This document shows, one piece after another, positions 1-11,074 of a DNA stretch of 64,000 nucleotides. The position numbers and the translations under genes were made by a program. How positions within the stretch are numbered: position 1 is the stretch's first letter; each line of letters opens with the position of its first letter. The notes beneath the pieces were generated by a model, which searched no databases, was not told where the DNA came from, and worked only from the letters and a program-made list of their open reading frames with translations. The stretch is taken from NCBI RefSeq assembly GCF_047948215.1, contig NC_134455.1, positions 105,480,495 through 105,544,494 on the forward strand, read 5' to 3'. The DNA comes from Lycorma delicatula (lineage: Eukaryota; Arthropoda; Insecta; Hemiptera; Fulgoridae).

Positions 1-118
1 TTCGGTTTCATAGGTGTCAAAACGACAAGATCCGATGAAAACCGCATATGCCCTAACTGGACCGATTACAATACTTTCCCTTCTACAGCTATAGCTTTGC
101 TGTAGCACTAAACTGGAA
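1..118. repeat. GC-richer repeat relic at the window edge
   Basis: The first ~118 bases are clearly less AT-rich than what follows. They hold a 7-bp stem (ctacagc at 83-89, gctgtag at 99-105). A short hairpin near the edge of a GC-richer block is common at transposon termini, but the element is cut by the window start and no coding frame is visible, so the family is not assigned. Confidence 0.3.
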
Positions 119-1621
119 AGTAATAATAATAACAATGATATTTGAAACCAGATGATTATATATACTTTTATTATGAGTTATAAGCAAACAAACAAATATA
201 AATAAATCTTACAAAATATCTTGAGAAAGAATTTCATAATAAGCTTGGGAAATTAAATTGCTGTCTTGCAAATGCTTTGCTGTGAAGTAGTTAAAAAATA
301 TTTCTGAATAGACCTAGTCTGAAAATGAATTATAAAATTAATAATATTGATGAATTTAATAATAATAAACCAAAGAAGTTTTTTAATTAAACGTTTTTTA
401 AATATTCGCATAATATATTCAAAATTATTAACGTTACTGTGTGAAGATACAAGTTAAAATTTTCTTAAATATAAACTTGAACATGTGGTAAAACCACAAA
501 TTTTCAAAATAAATTTTGAAAATGCAATAAGATTTTTTAACGATATTTTTGTAACAAATGAAACCTAATAGACAAAACAAAAATCTATGTTTTTTGTTTT
601 CGAATATTATCCCTATCGAACTCAGTTCACTGTCTGAGATGAAATGGATTTTCTTTTTTTTGTTATTTTATTCTTTTGACTGACTTCCTTCCACTCATTG
701 CTGAGCGAAATTTCATTATTACAGTGAATGAACTCCACCCTCTTCCACAATCTCTATATTCAAGTTATGGTATAAGTATTTAAAAAATTTCTATAATATA
801 AAACCAATCCATATTTCATTTCTTTTTCTTTTTTGTCAACTATTCATCCTTTATAGATCGATCCATTGTTTTAACCGTTTATAAGCCATTGTTATTTTAA
901 GTAATTTATATTTTATTTTAGTTTACAATGGAATCAATACGTTAAAAAGAAGAAAAACACTATTAAGCCATGACCTGAAAGTCTTTCATTTTTTTATCAT
1001 AATAAACAGATATATTTATTATCTTTCATGTAATATAAAATGGTTGTAAAAACTTTTATAAAATATATTGTAACGTTTAAAGACATTAATATCAGCAGTA
1101 CAGGCCTACCAACAATAAGATAATACAAATTTTTTTTTTCAATATTACTTAATGGAATGCTGATTTTCTACGGAAACATTCATATATTCAGTGAAATTAT
1201 AACTGATACAGAGAGGATAAGCTAATTTATGGCATTGTTTTGGAAATTTGAGATTGAAATATTTTACCCGGTATTTTTGATGAAGAAACATAAAAGACTA
1301 ATTAGACAGTGTAGAATCCTCTTTCGAGTGCTGATTTACTTGTACTGAAATTTTTTTTATTCAAAGAGCCTTTACAATTTTATACCTCAATTTGTCTGTA
1401 ATGAAAATTGTTTTATGATTCTAGTAGAAAATTGTTTTATGATTCTAGTAGAATATTATTCGTCTAAAAGTAATCAGTTTTAGTTTATATACTTATTACG
1501 AAATCTTTCTTTTAATAATTATCTGAATATTATTGCTAACGGGCTCCTCTCTTTACCCCCTTATTATTCTTTTCCCTTTATTTATTCCCCCCTTAATTAT
1601 TGTTTACTTTATTATTTTTAC
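119..1621. other. AT-rich intergenic or intronic DNA
   Basis: No credible coding frame is seen; runs of A/T and short homopolymers dominate. A striking pyrimidine-rich tract (about 1547-1618) ends in ttacag at 1616-1621. This looks like a 3' splice site, but the following open frame is AT-rich and runs into the transposon relic at 1690, so no exon is called. Confidence 0.5.
1403..1450. repeat. Exact 24-bp tandem duplication
   Basis: A 24-base unit beginning gaaaattgttttatgattct occurs twice head to tail (1403-1426 and 1427-1450) without mismatch. It looks like a recent local slippage or repair duplication; no function is implied. Confidence 0.9.
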
Positions 1622-1689
1622 AGTGGTTATATAATCTGTTGAATATATTATTCTTTGCTTGTCATAAAACCCGTGAAATTCTTTTCAGT

Positions 1690-2271
1690 TTTATACAGAA
1701 CGTTCGAAAAGTTGCTGTGCACTGGAATTATGGAACTACAAAGATTAAACTTTCTTAATTATTGCTACGTATTTTTATTTCACTATTTTATAGAAAGGGA
1801 TATTACAATAAATGGAATAGGTTATAAAACGTGTTGAAAATGACCTCCTTCAACATCAACACAACACTGCACCCGTTTCTGTTTATTTTCGAACACTTTA
1901 ATCTGCTGATATACAAGAATGTCTAGTAGTATGCCGTTATTGCGGTTTTTAGTTCGTCAACCGTGCATGGTGTTTGCGATACAATGCTTGTTTCACTGAA
2001 CCCAAAGAAACTAATCTTGGAAAGTCAGATCGGGCAGTCGTGCAGACCAGAAATCCCTAGAAATGATTCGTTCACCAAAGACATTTCGTAAAAAGGTAAT
2101 TGACCTGTTAGATGTGTGCGCTGTGGCGCCATCTCGTTGGAACTAACAGATTTCTACTTCTGTTAACTGACTGCTGAAGTTTGTTAAAATAACGATCACA
2201 ATTAACTGCATTTTCAAAAACGATTAGACCCATATTGTGCATTTTACTCACACCAACCCAGACTCTAATTT
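1690..2271 (-). mobile_element. Tc1/mariner-superfamily transposase 3' portion, broken
   Basis: Read on the minus strand in three shifting frames, this gives the C-terminal half of a cut-and-paste DDE/D transposase of the IS630/Tc1/mariner superfamily. First comes a block like VWVGVSKMHNMGLIVFEN (about 2271-2215), then FQRDGATAHT (about 2145) carrying the second catalytic Asp, then a degenerate WSARLPDLT...QD block (about 2060) matching the usual SPDLTPxDF motif with the third Asp, then a tail ending GGHFQHVL (about 1835). The DNA from 1690 to 1835 reads as the 3' UTR and terminal region. Frameshifts and a stop after PDLTFQD make it inactive; the N-terminal half and first Asp were not found. 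The assignment to the superfamily is firm; the family is inferred. Confidence 0.7.
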
Positions 2272-2640
2272 TTGCTTCGCGTGAAGATTGTTCGTATTAT
2301 TCCTGGGAAAAAACAAGAAATGAAACGAAGCATGTTCAATCACAACTCCACAACTAACGTCTTGGTTTTTTCCCCTTCTTTGATTTTTCGCTACTCGCAA
2401 CCGGATCTGCGACTAAGCATAATCTCAGCTCCAAGGGGTGCCATCGCCTCAAGCTACCTCGGAAAGGCACAAGGCCCCGCCCAGACAGCCGGGACTCGGT
2501 CTTTTCTTGCTTGCCATGCCACTAATGAGAGAACAACAAAGGGATCCCTTCACCGGGACTCCGGTCTTGGTTTGTTACTGAGAAACGCCACGAACCCATA
2601 GGGCAACCAAGTTAACGACGAAAGAACAAAATGCACCACA
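2272..2640. repeat. GC-rich dispersed repeat island
   Basis: This ~370-bp block is far richer in GC than its surroundings and abuts the transposase relic. About 2395-2480 resembles the reverse complement of 44990-45080: both carry a ccggat box, a taagcataa box and an agtgccat/gggtgccat box in the same order. A 109-codon open frame crosses it but shows no domain, so it is treated as repeat sequence rather than a gene. Confidence 0.5.
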
Positions 2641-2664
2641 TTATTCTAAAGAATAAAAATAAAT

Positions 2665-2870
2665 AATGGAAATATCCATTTTGAGCATTCTTGATTCCAT
2701 TTTGACTAGTTTCGGTATGAGATCTGTTCGTATATATGTATGTACGTACGTATAGATCTCGCATAACTCAAAACGATTAGCCGTAGAATGTTGAAGTTTT
2801 GGATTTAGGACTGCTATAACTGTGCACCTCCCCTTTTGATCGCAATAGACAGCGAATTTCCGAACGAAAT
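2665..2870 (+). repeat. Dispersed repeat A, truncated copy
   Basis: Matches the 5' part of the repeats at 3398, 8779 and 46973: a ccattttga box twice, tttcgg, a gtatgtatgtacgtacg-like segment, then ctcgcataactcaaaa and gatttaggactgct. It lacks the palindromic head and the AT-rich 3' half of the other copies. No coding frame. Confidence 0.7.
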
Positions 2871-3397
2871 GTATATATTAAAACTATTTTTACTTTTAAA
2901 TTTGCTAGTATTTGTGAAGCAATGCGAGGTCATGTTTTCAATTGAACTTGCTATAAGGTGTAATGATGTATATTAAATGAACTTTTCATAAAAAGTTTAC
3001 TTCAAAATCGCAACTGTTATGTTCTAAAAAAGTTTCCGTCTTCAAGCCATCGGTGCTAATAGGATGAGAACGTAGTTTCCTCTCCTGATCTGACCCATTC
3101 ATCCACCATCTACGTCTCTCTCTGAGCGACTAGAGGTTAAATATTAAGCTTTTCCAGATTTTACATCGTGTTTAAACTTAAAATTTGCCTTTACTCTACA
3201 TTATCGTGCTTCTTTCAATACACTATTAAACACTTTTTCTTACTTTAAATTGGATAGACATGCACTTTATAATTTTCCCTTCGAACAACGAAGTAAAAAT
3301 GAAGTACGTCTTTCTCCTCTACAACAGTATTCCGGCGCCAATATCTGAAGCCATTGAAGACAATAATTATGATATTGCTAACCAAAAATATTATTTT

Positions 3398-4100
3398 TAC
3401 TTCTTTGTATGAAATAAAGGAAGTACTGTGATCGCGAAAAATTTCGGTTTTCAAATTTCAATGAAAATATCCATTTTGACCATCCCTGAATCCATTTTGA
3501 CTAGTTTCGGCGTGACGTTTGTACATAAGTATGTGTGTATGCGTGTACGTACGTATGCACCTCGCATAGCTCAAAAATGATTAGTCGTAGGATATTGAAA
3601 TTTTGGGTTTAGGACTGCTGTAACTAGTTGTGCACCTTCTAACGACTGTATCAAAAGTGTTCAAAAAGCCAAAATCCACAAAAAGATTGGATTTTGGACT
3701 TTTCCTTAACTACAGTAATAAGCCTACATTGAAACCTTTTCAACTATATATCATAATTGGCACTTATTTTCATTGGTTCCAGAGCTAGAGCCAAATAAAA
3801 ATTTAATTAATGAAATATTTGGATCTTACAAGATGAGGACATATTGGTTCGAATTAGACTTCATCTCCTTCTTTTTTAACTCTTTTTTTAAAAATTTAAA
3901 TATATTGATTTATTAATAATTACCTATGATTGTAAAAAAAAATTACGATGAATAATAATTCAACAATAACAATAAAAAAATTGAAAATATACTAGAAATT
4001 ATTAATGAAATAAAATTTTGTTTTTAACATTTACAAAAAAATTGTATATGTAATTTAATATGCGTGCAAGGACGTCATGTTGTGTAGAAATCAGATTTTT
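3398..4100 (+). repeat. Dispersed repeat A, long copy
   Basis: Begins with a short inverted pair (acttcttt ... aaaggaagt, 3399-3424), then the ccattttgac ... tgactagtttcgg core, the cgtacgtatg segment and ctcgcatagctcaaaaatga. It ends in an AT-rich section found almost collinear at 47220-47690, including gaaatatttggatcttaca. A non-coding interspersed repeat of unknown class; the head palindrome may be a terminal structure. Confidence 0.75.
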
Positions 4101-5039
4101 TTTACATAATTTTAAATTTAACTCTTGTTAACTTGGTTCTATCTTCGAGCTCATTTTTTTTTTTATTTCCAAACTAAATTAACTTGGTATATCTTTCTTA
4201 AAACTACTATTTATTAAATGTTTCCTTTTGTTACTACATTAAATTAAATTAGCTCCCATGATTCCACTAAAAACGGCTTTTGATAAAACAGAAAATTGCA
4301 ATATTATCTATAAATCATAAAATTCGATAACAGATTTTCTCATGACTTTGTTTTGAAAATTGTGTTTCAGTTTAAATATACATAGACATGGTTATTTATT
4401 ATTATATTTATTTTTACTACTCAAAAAAAACTTTGACAATACACAAAGAAAAAGAGAAGTATACCAAGAAAATGGAAAATCCTCACAATCCTCACCGAGT
4501 GAAAACAATTTACGTAAATAAAGAAAAAAACATGGCAAGGAAAATTTCAATTCACGAAACAATCGCTTACAACACAAACAGAGAAATTAAAAATAAAAAT
4601 AGTAGCCAATAATGAATGCACAGTACGACATACATGATCTAAAGGTAATTAATGCACGAAGGAATGATTTAAAAATAATAAAGAAAATTAAAAATATCTA
4701 CCTTTCTAATCAGTTTTTTTTATATCACTTCATCAAAAATACCGTGTAAAGTATTTCTAGCATAAATTTCTAAAAAAAAAATGCTGTAGTTTATCTTAGC
4801 CTTTTTATAGCAGCTAATATTTCATAGAGTACGTGAAAACGTTCGTAGAAAATCACTAGTAAACATAACCTCAATTTTTTTTAATTTTCAGTTGAACATA
4901 AGTCAAGACTAATTTAATCAATCTTCATAAAACTTGCACTTCAGATTCGTTGCTACAGCACATCAAATTTAAGTTAAATTGATCTTGTAGTTTTGGAGAT
5001 TTCCAAGGCATAAAATGTTATATATACAGAAAGTATCAA
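4101..5039. other. AT-rich non-coding stretch
   Basis: Mostly A/T runs. A 74-codon lysine-rich frame at 4388-4612 has the composition expected from A-rich DNA and is not regarded as a gene. A splice-acceptor-like tatag at about 4811 precedes a 16-codon open segment with a donor at 4860. Its phase does not fit the exon at 5335, so it is left uncalled. Confidence 0.4.
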
Positions 5040-5260
5040 GAAGTTCTCTACTTGTAAAAATAATGGAAATGTACATAAAAAAAAATATATCTTAAAATGT
5101 TTCGTTTGCGATTAACGGCAAGTGAAAGATTTTCCTTGGATTTCAGTTACCTCCATGAAATCAGGTCACACTGAAATTTTTAGGATGTAAATTTAGAGGC
5201 AGTGAATTTTAATGGGTTTTGAGTTGAAATATCGAATTAATTATATAATTTTAACAAAAA
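5040..5260 (+). repeat. Dispersed repeat B, copy 1
   Basis: Collinear with 47990-48250: both contain cttgtaaaaataa or its variant, aaaatgttt/cttcgtttgcga, ttggatttcas, atgaaat(c/g)agg and a following gaattttaatgggtttt-type segment. Divergence is substantial, so the copies are old. In both places repeat B lies downstream of repeat A on the same strand. Confidence 0.55.
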
Positions 5261-5334
5261 TGTAATTTTATAGCATTTAAATAAGTTATAATTTTTTTTG
5301 CGTCTGTTACATAAAATTTTTTTATCTCTTACAG

Positions 5335-5402
5335 TTTATCAAGATCTGAAGGTGAAGCAATCACTTTCCTAACATCAAACCTACATATACAAGATTTTAT
5401 AG
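5335..5402 (+). CDS. Internal exon of an unrecognised plus-strand gene
   Basis: A strong 3' splice site (tttatctcttacag, ending at 5334) precedes 68 bases with only one open frame: one leading base, 22 codons, one trailing base. The frame reads LSRSEGEAITFLTSNLHIQD plus FI. The donor is atag|gtaaaa. Composition and the mix of charged and hydrophobic residues are unlike the surrounding DNA, which argues for real coding. The trailing base plus the first two bases of the exon at 9727 form one codon, so the two can be spliced in phase. No domain was recognised; it could be a chance open segment in AT-rich DNA, but the splice signals are good. Confidence 0.45.
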
Positions 5403-5501
5403 GTAAAATTTTCTTAAAAATTAAAAAATTATGCGCATACAACCGAAATTAAAAGCAATCCAGTTTTTAGGAAATAGTAATAGTGAGCTTGATGAAAAAT
5501 G

Positions 5502-5529
5502 ATGTATACACACACGCGCGCGCGTGTAT
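5502..5529. repeat. Alternating purine-pyrimidine tract (Z-DNA prone)
   Basis: About 28 bases strictly alternate purine and pyrimidine, with a (CA)n part followed by (CG)n and then tgtgtat; the core acacgcgcgcgcgtgt is self-complementary. It lies 100 bases after the exon at 5335 in the presumed intron. CG-rich alternating DNA is known to favour the left-handed form; any effect here is inference. Confidence 0.7.
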
Positions 5530-6579
5530 TCCTTTATATAAATTCTCTATCTGGCGATAAGTGTTTGAAAAATGATTCTGTCACTTAAAAATTAAGAAAA
5601 AAAAGGAAATGTAGTTTTCCTGACATAAAATTTTAGTTAAGAAACCGCATAAATTTTACAGGTTTAATAAAAATATTCAGATGATTAAATTTGAGATCTC
5701 TTTGGCTTTACAAAGGAAACCAAGTAAGTATAATGCTACAATCGTAAATTTAATCGAAAATAAAAATATATTAATAAATTCAGTCTTTTTTAATATTAAA
5801 TAAAAATTAACTTTATCGAACAATAACAAAAATTATAAACTTTAAAATAATAATTGTAATTTTCATTTTAAAATCTGTACAGGAATTCATCAGAATATAC
5901 AATCAATTATAAATTTTGTCTTTTACTCAAAGTACAATATTAAACTACATTTATACCTAATATATTGTTAAAAAATGATATTTGTGTAACAGTAGACATA
6001 GATTTTTAACAATCTAAAGCAGGTGTTAAAAATAAAATTTAATTTTATCTAAAATTGCAAGTTTAATACAGATTATTTTATAAGTACTCTTTAAACAAAT
6101 TACATATTGTAAAAGTACATGTATTTATGATTCGTTGGATTAGAGGTTTTAAAAAACTGAAGTAAAAGTATACAGACAATTTTTATTATTTTAATTAGCA
6201 ACAACTAACAGATATTGCATGGTAAAATTAAAAGCCAATCAAATAATAAATCACTCAAAATTATAATTAAATATTTAAACCTATCGGTTAAATATAAAGA
6301 TACTAATTTCAGAAAATGTAAATTTAATTCTTTATAATATTCATTTATGGAGAAAGATTATAACCTGTGGAATATTATAAAACTGTCATAATAGGAAATG
6401 TTTTCTTACAAGAAGTTGTTGTATAATAAATTTTAAGGCCCTGAAGTAAATAAAAAACTAATTTTTATAAATTTCTCGCTATTATTTTGTTGATTAATTA
6501 TTATCGTTTTGTCATGACAAAGGTTTGGTTTTGCTTTCATTACTGAAACGCTTAGAAAAGATTGATTGTGGAAAGTTTA

Positions 6580-6757
6580 GCGTGGGCGTAAAGGTAAAGT
6601 ATATAAAAGGAGAGTGTATACAATTTTAAGTAATCTTACCAGTTACTGTACCAACATGACTTATAAAAAACTAGACTCGTGTTTTTCTTTTTTGACGAAC
6701 TTAAAGCTTCAAAAAAACGTTAAAAAGTCAAGAATATATTTATTTATTTCCTCATAA
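6580..6757 (+). promoter_or_regulatory. TATA-containing promoter-like block with Egr-type site and short ORF
   Basis: GCGTGGGCG at 6580-6588 is an exact match to the zinc-finger site bound by Egr-family factors. It is followed by TATATAAAAGG at 6600-6610 and a CCAGTT initiator-like motif about 35-40 bases further. The first ATG (6656) opens a 33-codon frame ending at 6757 with no recognisable features. The order and spacing resemble an insect core promoter, but no convincing transcript body follows, and such motifs occur by chance in AT-rich DNA. Confidence 0.25.
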
Positions 6758-7193
6758 ATCTTATTTAACTTAAGTAGTATTACATAAGATTTTTCTTCAA
6801 ACGAAAAATACACTGGTTAATTTTTTTTTCTTATGTAATGGTACTTTACTCCCGTGTAAAAGATATATAGAAATATTTAAAATTTATCCGATTAATTTTC
6901 AACTAACTTATTTTTTTTTTCATTGCCCCTCGTTCAACATCGGCTATATTTGATAACAATAGTCCCGTTATTGAAGATTTTTTCAGATAATAACTACTTT
7001 AATAATGGTTATATTTTAAAATTAAACAAAAGCATTGAATTTTTTTTTCTAAAACAAATAAGAAAATATTTGTAGGTCATTAAAGTCATGATTACGATCT
7101 CGATTAAGTGATATTTGAAATAAATGTTTAACTACTACTTAAAATTTTCTGGATAGGAAAAGTGTAACAATCATGTAATAACAATTTCAGAGA

Positions 7194-7258
7194 AGTTTTT
7201 AAAGATGATCTAGTAATTTTTACTTTCCGTAAAAATTACTAGATCATCTTTAAAAACT
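7194..7258. repeat. Perfect 30-bp inverted repeat with 5-base loop
   Basis: Bases 7194-7223 are the exact reverse complement of 7229-7258, with tttcc between them. A perfect stem this long in drifting AT-rich DNA implies recent origin or selection. It could be a replication-template-switch product, a small foldback element, or a precursor hairpin if transcribed. Confidence 0.9.
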
Positions 7259-8778
7259 GAATGTAAATAGAAATCACATAACCAGCTTCTCCACGGTAGC
7301 TAAAATTAGGTGGCGGTAACACAAAGTTCCAACCGTTCCTTTTTTATGACAGTTAAGAAAGGAACCTTTCTTAACGATCACTTTGTATCTACGGCCATAC
7401 TACACTACAAACAATTTATGTTAGAGTAAGCTTCTAATAACTTGGCGGGTGCCAAATGTACTATCATAAAAAAAGTTAGAAAAAATTAATTACACTTAGA
7501 ATCATCAATCTTTTGTAAGTAAAGTATAAAATTAAACTTAGGAACCTTTTTATATTTTCTTTTTATAGGAGTCAAAATAAAAAAATAAAAGATTTTACAT
7601 AATTTCAGAGAAGAAAAATTTAGGCATCTACAAAAATCGATGGAGTTTTGATCAATAATTTCGTGTTGTAGTATGTTATTCTCTATGGAATCTGGCAGTC
7701 GTTTTTCAGTATATAATTTATCATTAGAATTTTCAGTTCAATGTCGATTCAACAACACAATCAGAATAAATAATAAAATTATAGAGCTTAGTTAATAAAT
7801 AAAAGTATGGAGATTTGAATTAAAACAGAGCGATTAGAACGGCAGTTTAATAAAACAGAATTGCAATATCGTAAAGAATCACAACAAAGCATGCCAGATT
7901 CCAGAACGTGCTTCTGTTGCATAAAAACGTCTAGGCGTATGTAATGATCACGTTACCTACGTTGTTTAATCACACTGATAGTCAGCAGAATAATAAATAA
8001 CGGTTAGATGAACAAAATATAAGAATACCAAATATCTTTTTCCACTGATTATTTTTTTAAAGCTTTTCCCAAAAATATTCTGAAAGCCCGTGTTTTTTTA
8101 TGTTTTTCCATCAATAAAAAGAAAACTGAAAAGTGTAGGCTAGTGCTATTTTATAAATTTTACTCATAAAATACTGTTGCTTTTTAATGCTTTAATAAAA
8201 TTATTATTAAACTTCTTTTGTCGATACAACGGAAAACCAACTTATCAAAAAACTAATTTATCAGCCAAGTTATATTCTGCTTACTACAACAATGAGATGC
8301 ATTTCAATGAACGATAAACTTTCTACCGCACCATGTTTTCCAACTTGTCCAACACAACTTGATTGACATTCATTAACTTTCCGTCAACTTCTATCAACAA
8401 TCAAATATTTTTTTTTTTTTTAACTTTGCAATTTCTGTGTTCTAAACAGAAAATATTAATAAATATTTTTTTTGTGCAAACGTAGGAATCTTAATTACAG
8501 CAAACTAAAAAACTTATGACAGTAGAAATATTAATATGCAATTTCAGTTAATAAATATGAAATCTGTATATATTAATGTACATTGAAAACATTTATTTAC
8601 AACTCACTGTTTTTAACAAATGTTTTTAAAATAATCTACTGTGAGAAAAATTAAGAAATATAATATTACAAAAGTAAATTTAAAAACATATTTTTTACAT
8701 TGCGTTCTTTTTTAACTTAAGAATTTTCTTTCCCATAAAAAAAATGATGCGTGGGTTCGATGAATATACTCACTTTTT

Positions 8779-9480
8779 TACTTCATTGTACGAATTAAAG
8801 GAAGTATTGTGATTGCAAAACATTTCGGTTTTCATATTTCAACGGAAATATTCATTTTGACTATTCCTGAATCCATTTTGACTAGTTTCGGCGTGATATC
8901 TGAACGTACGTATGTATCTCGCATCCTACGAGTAGCTGTAGGATGTTGAAATTTTGGATTTAGCACTTTTTTACTACTTGGGCCCCTACGTTTTTGATTG
9001 CAATCGAAATTAAAATTTCAATTTTAATTAGTGAAATATTTGGAAAGGGAATGCATATCGGTTTGAATCAGACTTCATCTTCTTTTGTTTCCTTTTTAAT
9101 TTAAATATATTTATTTAAAAATTGTTGACCTGTTATTGTAAAAAAACGTATAAAATAAATAATAATTCATCGATAATACAAAAAATGAAAATATTATTTG
9201 TGAAATAAAATAAAATAAAAATAATAGATTTGGTTGAACATCTGAATATTTAATATTAACAGAAAATTATAATTTAGAGTCGTATTATTTTTGCATTTTC
9301 TTAGCAAATTTTGATAAAAATTGTATATTTATTTAAAAAAAATCATTTTATTTATTTATTTGACAGAAAAATAAAATACATTTTTGAATTGTATTCAAAT
9401 TAAAGTGACTGCAAAAAAATTTTGTTCACTTCTGCATAATATGCACAAGTTTTGTGGTGTGTATTTCAGATTTCTGCTGG
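8779..9480 (+). repeat. Dispersed repeat A, third copy
   Basis: Starts with acttcattgtacgaattaaa and gaagt, then the aacggaaatattcattttgac core and the tagtttcggcgtgat box, as in the copies at 3398 and 46973. The middle section is shortened and the AT-rich tail has diverged; the right boundary is approximate. Confidence 0.65.
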
Positions 9481-9726
9481 GTCGTATAAATAAAATTTAA
9501 TAATAGTAATACTATTCAGTTTAGCAAACTCCTGTATACTGGTTACAAATATTAATTTTGTCCATAAGGTGTAGAATAATCAGTTTTTAATATTGGATTA
9601 TTTGTTAAACAATTTATTTAAACAGTAATCATGGGATTTTTACCGTAACTTAATATTTCAGGCAAGATTGTTGAATTAATAATTAATTATATAAATATTT
9701 GATGTTAATAAAAACTAATATTTTAG

Positions 9727-9808
9727 CAATCGTGGAACAGTCAACTTTTATTAAAGAATTGGAGGATCGTATCTCACTTTCATATGAAATAAGTTTAAAT
9801 GAAGTGCA
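9727..9808 (+). CDS. Internal exon of the same unrecognised plus-strand gene
   Basis: After an acceptor (ctaatattttag ending at 9726), the sequence is open in one frame as two bases, 26 codons and two bases, ending at a good donor (tgca|gtaaga). The frame includes VEQSTFIKELEDRISLSYE, a charged, probably helical segment that is plainly protein-like. Its two leading bases complete the codon begun by the last base of the exon at 5335-5402, so the two are phase compatible over a 4.3-kb intron. The alternative donor at 9804 (gtgcag) would end the exon in phase 0, as the terminal exon at 13461 needs; otherwise a further exon is missing. No family was recognised. Confidence 0.45.
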
Positions 9809-10190
9809 GTAAGACGTCAAGATGAAGTCATGTAGTGTCCACATCAGATTTTTATTTTAGCTGGCCATGGTGCGCCGGCCAGTTGCGCGCAGCGCACGAC
9901 CGATTTATACTTCTCGAACGATTCATTCATTTAACGAGCTATACATCTTTATACGAGAGTTGACTTTTGTCTTTGAAGTGTATAAATCCATTAGTGCCTA
10001 ATTTTTTTAACATTTTATTGCCCTTTCTTATGAAACTTTGAAATCTTTACAATTCTTACTTATTTCTTCTTAAGTTTTTTTGAAATAATTATTTAATTAA
10101 ATTAAATTACAATTTCTATAATATGAATAATTGGAGTATTTATAATTCGGGATGGTATGTATAAAGTGTTTTCTTAATCTGTCTATATAG
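9809..10190. other. Presumed intron with a short GC-rich patch
   Basis: AT-rich except for about 9860-9900, where ggccatggtgcgccggcc and gcgcgcagcgc form a dense GC patch of unknown origin, perhaps the end of an inserted repeat. No coding frame. Confidence 0.4.
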
Positions 10191-11074
10191 AGTGTTTCAT
10201 TTTAATGCTCCCAGGCGATTTTATCGTAAACTACGCACATTAGGAAAAATTACATAAACAAAAGTTATTCATTCCGATTGGAGAGGCAAACTTCATGGTG
10301 ACCTTGAACTTAACCTTGACCGTTTTTTCTTGATTAATACGATTTTTCAAATGGAATGACCTATTTTTGATCCCACCAATAAAAAGAACAAACAATTTTA
10401 CATTGAAATATGTTGCCACAGATATGACTTTTGATCTTTTACGAATGTCATACGGCTAACCATAAGAGATAGTGTTATACAAGCTACACGTATTTGAAGG
10501 TCATATAATATTCCTGAAATATTTATATTCCAGGCGATTTATCTCGAAAACTATGGGAAAGGACATAAAATAATGACTATAAACTACTGTATAATACTAT
10601 CTCTGATGGTTAGCCTTATGACCTTCAAAAAAATCCAAGGTCATATGTATGACCACACATTCAATGTAAAATATTGTCAAGTTCAAGTTAAAAGTCAAAT
10701 GAGATGTCACCATGAGGTGTCCCTCTGTAATCTGAGTAACTTTTGTTTAAGTAATTTTTTTTTGTGTTACGCGCAGTTTACGAGAAAATCGCCTGGGGCG
10801 ATTAAAATGAAACACCCTGAAAAAAAGTCCAAGGTCATACATATTGTGACCACATATTTCACTATCAAATTTTTTTCTCTTTTCATTGGTGGGGTCAAAA
10901 ATAGGTCATTCCGTTTGAAAAAATTGTGTTAACCTTGAAATAACGGTCAAGGTCAAGTTCGAGGTCACCATGAGTTGTCCCCTTCCAATTTGAGTAACTC
11001 TTGTTTTGGTCACTTTTTCGTATTGTGCGTAGTTTACTGAAAAATCCCCTAGGGCGATTAAAATGAAACACTGT
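10191..11074. repeat. Large foldback made of three copies of one repeat
   Basis: The left arm (10191 to about 10480) is the reverse complement, with drift, of the right arm (about 10820-11074). The right end carries gcgattaaaatgaaacac and the left end its complement; ggtcaaggt...aggtcaccatg and ggtcaaaaataggtcattcc blocks sit at matching places in both arms. Between them, about 10589-10819, lies a third copy in right-arm orientation with an internal deletion. Open frames of 119 and 84 codons crossing it are by-products of the repeat. It is probably a non-autonomous DNA element or a nested inverted insertion in the presumed intron. Confidence 0.75.

Larger units (their letters stand above)
5530..8778. 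other. Presumed intron, AT-rich
   Basis: Mostly A/T-rich DNA between two phase-matched exon candidates. It contains a promoter-like block at 6580-6660, a perfect 30-bp hairpin at 7194-7258 and a smaller inverted pair (gttaagaaagg at 7352-7362, cctttcttaac at 7365-7375). An acceptor/donor pair at 5661/5724 with a strong gtaagt donor frames a 20-codon AT-rich frame, but its phase does not fit the neighbours. No other gene is seen. Confidence 0.4.

Noticed and set aside
1622..1740. Open segment after an excellent polypyrimidine tract and acag
   Set aside because: The frame is AT-driven and its latter half is the 3' end of the Tc1/mariner-superfamily relic; no good donor.
4388..4612. 74-codon lysine/asparagine-rich frame
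   Set aside because: Composition is what A-rich DNA gives by chance; no splice or start context and no domain.
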